In this document: one piece after another, positions 60,195-64,000 of the stretch | Layout: each line of letters begins with the position of its first letter | How positions within the stretch are numbered: position 1 is the stretch's first letter | DNA from: Escallonia rubra | Taxonomy: Eukaryota > Streptophyta > Magnoliopsida > Escalloniales > Escalloniaceae | NCBI GenBank assembly: GCA_033065855.1 | Contig: JAVXUO010001206.1 | Coordinates: 124,001 to 188,000 of the forward strand | DNA length: 64,000 nt | Direction: 5' to 3' | The notes under the pieces: generated by a model | Databases searched by the model: none | What the model saw: only the letters and a program-made list of their open reading frames with translations | What the model was told of the DNA's origin: nothing | Made by a program: the position numbers and the translations under genes

Positions 60195-60423
60195 TATATG
60201 ACCTCTTGTTTTAACGATTGAATGCTTTGATAAGATAAAAGAAAGCCACTGCCTCAACACCACAAAGTCACAGTATTCTCTGTAGATATTTAAGTTTTTG
60301 CTCTAATCTGGTAAAGGGCATCCATTCTCTTTGTTTTGTATTACTGCATAATGCCTTTTCTGCTTCCTTGGTTGTTCCGTGCTGACATATATTGTGCCAC
60401 TTTAATCCCAGCTTTTGAGTGAT

Positions 60424-61101
60424 ATGGACAGAACATTTGCTTCTGGTTCCGGAAGCACCATAAGGAGAAGACTTGGTGCTGACCGAACCTTGTGCATGGA
60501 CCAAGCAAAGGGCGAGTTTCCACCAGCAGTTTCAGCCAAACATGTCCGATGGAGACAAAAACCTTCTGAGAAACAGGAAGCATCGATACAAAGGCTCAGA
60601 GGTTTCGCGGCCAACACCTTCCGCCAATTCAGCAATGAGAAGTTCACGGGCGTGACCAAAGCCTTACTCATGATGATTGCAACAAATCTGTTTGCTTTCC
60701 TAATCCTTCTAGCATGTTTACAGACGGCTTGCCAGGTTAGTCCAAACTTTGGTGGTACAGGTGTTTGTCCTATGGCACGGTTTGCGGAGGTGGAGCTAGC
60801 TACAACCACGATGCGTGCTAAATTAGAGGCCTTGAATCAAGAACTGAGATGGATGGCTGGAGAACGGGCGAAAACGGTTGTGGAGAGGATCCAACTTAAG
60901 AGGCGCGTCAGAACATTGGAGGATCAACTAGCTCTGTTGAGTTCTGAGGTAAACAAAATGGGAAGGCTCGATGAGAGCGGTGCGGCAGAGGATAATGATT
61001 TTTATGCAAGGGAGGATATTGCAATTGGTGCAAAAGAGAAGGCCGCAGGCAGGTCTTGGAGAGGCTGGACTCTTCTAAAGAGAAGGAAATCCTCGTCGTG
61101 A
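60424..61101 (+). CDS. Unknown protein with one membrane segment and a coiled coil
   Basis: Single open exon, 225 aa from ATG at 60424. I do not recognise a named family. The N-terminal 79 residues are basic and polar (SGSTIRRRLGADRTL, RWRQKPSEKQ). A hydrophobic segment at about residues 80-102 (ALLMMIATNLFAFLILLACL) should span a membrane. Residues about 119-180 form a likely coiled coil (MRAKLEALNQELRWMAGERA, RVRTLEDQLALLSSEV). The tail is basic (LLKRRKSSS). There is no signal peptide, which suggests a single-pass protein with a coiled-coil domain on one side. Codon use and length look like a real plant gene. A hAT element lies 230 bp upstream, so the promoter or 5' UTR may be altered; further 5' exons cannot be excluded. 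Confidence 0.75.
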   Translation: MDRTFASGSGSTIRRRLGADRTLCMDQAKGEFPPAVSAKHVRWRQKPSEKQEASIQRLRGFAANTFRQFSNEKFTGVTKALLMMIATNLFAFLILLACLQTACQVSPNFGGTGVCPMARFAEVELATTTMRAKLEALNQELRWMAGERAKTVVERIQLKRRVRTLEDQLALLSSEVNKMGRLDESGAAEDNDFYAREDIAIGAKEKAAGRSWRGWTLLKRRKSSS

Positions 61102-61420
61102 GACCATTACTCGTAGTGAACATGTCGAGGTTTACGTTTTACGGAGTATTTGCTTTGGCAGTCATGTAGGGTCGCTTTATTTTGGGCTAGTCAGAACAGC
61201 GGTATAACAACTATGTTTGCGTCTTTTGGGTGAGTAAGAACATCTTCGTTTCTGTTTTTGGTTTGTCATTGATTTATGGATGAACATTATTGTAGTATTC
61301 TGAGCATCATTGAACAAATTAGCTATACTCCACTTAGCTCGAAAATGACGTTTTAGTTCAAATTCTTGGAATTGTTACAAAAATATACAAGAAAATTGCT
61401 CAAATTTTAAGTAAAATTAG

Positions 61421-61815
61421 TTGGCAGAGGTGCAGACTAGACGATTCGCGCCCTTACAGATTACCACCCGTGCAACAAGGTTCTTGGACGTGTCACCTTT
61501 GGGATACAACAACCCAGCTTCAAATGTTGTTTCACCCGTGTTTCTGTATAAAAGAATGAAGAGAAGTCTAAGTGTATAGATAATCAGAAGAAAAGACAAA
61601 GAAATATAAATTGTTGTGAGGAAAGATTATGAGAAAAGGCTCCTTTTATAGGCGAGTTAGATGCCTAAGGTTTAATGAAAAAATAATTGTTAAAAATCTG
61701 TTGCAAAGGATTAATTCTAAAATTCATTTTAGAATAGAATAAAATGTTGTGATAAAAAATGTGACGATTGGTAATAAAAATAGGAATTGGTGAGATTAAA
61801 AGTCTGCATCAACAT
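61421..61815 (-). mobile_element. Candidate 3' LTR of a minus-strand Copia element
   Basis: On the minus strand it would start TGTTGATGCAGAC (61815) and end CTCTGCCA (61421). A TATA box with TATAAAAGGA (61641-61650) sits where an LTR promoter is expected. It lies downstream of the Copia pol end, separated by about 770 bp. Edges are by eye and no second LTR is in the window. Confidence 0.5.
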
Positions 61816-62588
61816 GGGTAGCCCAAGAGCTATATTTTGTAATATCTCATAAACTTGTATCTCTCTCACATGTCATTCTCCCTTGCGCTTGCGAGTATAA
61901 GACTCAAGCTTAAAGTGCCAATCTGGGCAAGTGCTTTAAAAAACTTAAGTATGTGAAAAAAATTCATCTTTTTACTTACGAGCAATATGTGACCAAAGTA
62001 TCTAAAGGTTGTTCTCAAAACTTTAATGTTTTCCCAAAATCATTCTTGTAGAAAAAGGGGATATTTTGTTCAAATTACTCCAACAAAAAATCAAACAACT
62101 TCCGAGAGTGGACAGAGGCGAGAATCTCATGCATTGAGAATCTCATGTTTCGGTCTTCCCATATTAGAGCCAAAGTGGATTCAACCTTGAAAGGATGCCC
62201 ACTTGAGGATGGGCAGAAGAATATCACACACATGACACTCGAGCTATTATATATTAGACTTCATAAACCAACACGTTATGGCTTTGTTTTATCCCAACTT
62301 TCATGAGTGCTCTAGAGAATTAACTCGATTCTCATAGGAAGTGGCCCCACTTCCGCACTCATATAGGTGAGTCTATCAAGCATCTTCTCATAACTAGTAC
62401 ATCCCATCCATACAGGCTATAGAACTCATCAAGAGATTACAAAGAATCTTAGCCTCCAAAATCGTTACGAGAAACGTGTACTTACACTATAGGGAGGGAC
62501 ATTATGCCATAAGAAAAGAATAGTACATGTAAAAAACAAGTCACTCTACAATTTGTTAATCTCCTTACCTAGTTCTTGGGAACTCAAG

Positions 62589-64000
62589 TCATAAGGAGGT
62601 TGATATTATATAGGTGACTTGTACAATTTTGGGCTTAAGTCCCATCACCCTGGATGTATAACAGATCTTTTTTCTAGCTAGAGCTTTTGTCAATCGATCG
62701 GCGAGATTATCACCGGATCTGAAGTAATCAATATTCATGCATCTTTGCTGAGGTAAGATCCTACTGTACTGTATTTTCTTCTCACGATCTAGATTTTCCA
62801 TTACAGTATTTGCTTTGCACTCAGCCAATGCTGCGATGTAGTTACAATGGATCAAGACAAGTGGCACTGGCTTTTCCCACATAGGCATCTCGAAAAATAA
62901 ATAACATAGCCAACCTGCTTATTCACTTGCCGAATCTAAGGCAATAAGTTCGGCTTCAATGGTGGATTTGGAAATAATTTTTTGCTTCTTGGATCTCCAA
63001 CATATAGCTTCACCACTAACGTGAACACATAACCTGTTATTGACATGGAATTTCCAGATTGAGAATTCTAATCTGCATTACTAAAACCTTTAAGAATAGC
63101 CAGTTGCCTTTAATACATCAAATTGTGGTCAATAGTTCTTTTAGGATAACTCATACTACAAAACATCCTAGATGTTCAAAATTAGGTTTAATTGTAAATC
63201 TACTAGGGAAAAACAACATATGCAATATCAGACCTTATATACAATCAGTAGCATATCAAAGACAACCAGTTATACTTGCATATTCTTTTTGATTCACAAC
63301 ATTAACATCAAGCTCAATAAGATACAAAACGAATTTGAGGATCAAAAGGAGTGCATGCAGTTTTCTAATCGCAATATTTGTACTCCTCAAAATTTCTTCA
63401 CATAATGAGCTTGGTCAGGAAATATTTCATCACGAGTTTTAGTAATTTTCATGCCTAGAATAACATCTGCTTCACCCAAGTCTTTCATTTCAAAACTCTT
63501 TTTCAACAAAGATTCGGTAAATTCAATTATTTGCTCTAAAACCATTAGCTAGAACACATGATCAAGTTTATCATGCCATTGTTAGGGAGTCTGTTTCAAC
63601 CCATGTAGGTGTTTGTTCAACTTACGCATCTTGGTATGATGCGCTTGTTGCACATAACCTTCTAGTTAGTCCATATATACCTCTTCTTCCAATTCTCCAT
63701 TCTATTTAGTGAGTCTCTAAGTTATGCAATAGCAATAAAAGCCTAATGGATGTTATTCTAGTGACCGGGGAGATATCAAAACATTCATCTACTTGTTTGA
63801 AACCACTTGCAATCAACCTTACTTTAAACTTGTCAATTGTACCATCAGGTTGAAGTTGTTACCGTAGAATTCCTTTACAACCTATGATTTTACAGCCTAG
63901 ATGTAAGTCAACTAAATTCCATGTTCAATTAGCCCTTAGAGACTTTATTTCCTCATTTATGCCTTCTCTCCAAAGGTTAGAGTCTGGTGAGGATAAGCTT
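62589..64000 (-). pseudogene. Ty1/copia pol, RNase H end, broken
   Basis: Minus strand. The last 99 codons (62888-62589) match the RNase H tail of plant Copia elements: NLADRLTKALARKK and SRVMGLKPK. Upstream (to 64000) pieces of RNase H and reverse transcriptase are readable with frameshifts (STIEAELIALDSA near 62930-62970). It runs off the window edge, so its 5' half is not seen. Confidence 0.8.

Overview
This is nuclear DNA of a flowering plant, most likely a eudicot. It carries spliced plant genes (GT-AG introns), a plant-only VQ-motif gene, a COG5 gene with long introns, plant-type LTR and LINE retroelements, hAT and Mutator-like (MULE) DNA transposons and long AT-rich spacers. The species cannot be told from the sequence.

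Layout. 1-2.6 kb: 5' end of a minus-strand LTR retrotransposon (gag-like start, tRNA-Arg-type primer site, long LTR with two tandem-repeat blocks). 3.3-3.8 kb: intronless VQ-motif gene (-). 5.86-6.44 kb: hAT-type element with an exact 8-bp target duplication. 7.1-15.8 kb: decayed LINE, split by a 3.96-kb insertion that itself contains a 1.08-kb non-autonomous MULE sitting in a (TA)n tract. 15.9-17.1 kb: a long-TIR MULE-like element; a truncated relative with a SINE inside lies at 30.6-31.7 kb. 18.9-28.2 kb: a 9,250-bp, apparently complete MULE, also in a (TA)n tract. 32.7-40.7 kb: COG5 (-), three exons, 837 aa. 41-48 kb: unrecognised or repetitive DNA with two degenerate tandem arrays. 48.2-50.3 kb: 5' part of a broken Copia element (-). 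51.1-60.2 kb: one MULE-like and three hAT-like non-autonomous elements. 60.4-61.1 kb: single-exon gene for a membrane/coiled-coil protein (+). 61.4-64 kb: 3' end of another Copia element (-).

The most interesting object is the 9.25-kb MULE. Its outer 106-bp inverted repeats are identical, which suggests a recent insertion. It has three apparently intact genes: a five-exon fusion of a plant mobile domain with a Ulp1-type (C48) cysteine protease (949 aa, catalytic His, Asp and Cys all present), a two-exon B3 DNA-binding-domain gene (125 aa, found by splicing two short minus-strand exons), and a FAR1-type MULE transposase (765 aa, DDE and SWIM motifs present). A 23-bp palindrome built on GTCCGCTA and TAGCGGAC occurs about 26 times in the element: upstream of each gene, and as a 13-copy array between two genes. 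The same palindrome and related ends are found in the 1.08-kb element at 9.8 kb, so the two appear to be an autonomous and a non-autonomous member of one family that inserts into TA microsatellites. I infer that the palindrome is a family-specific binding or regulatory site, possibly read by the transposase or the B3 protein.
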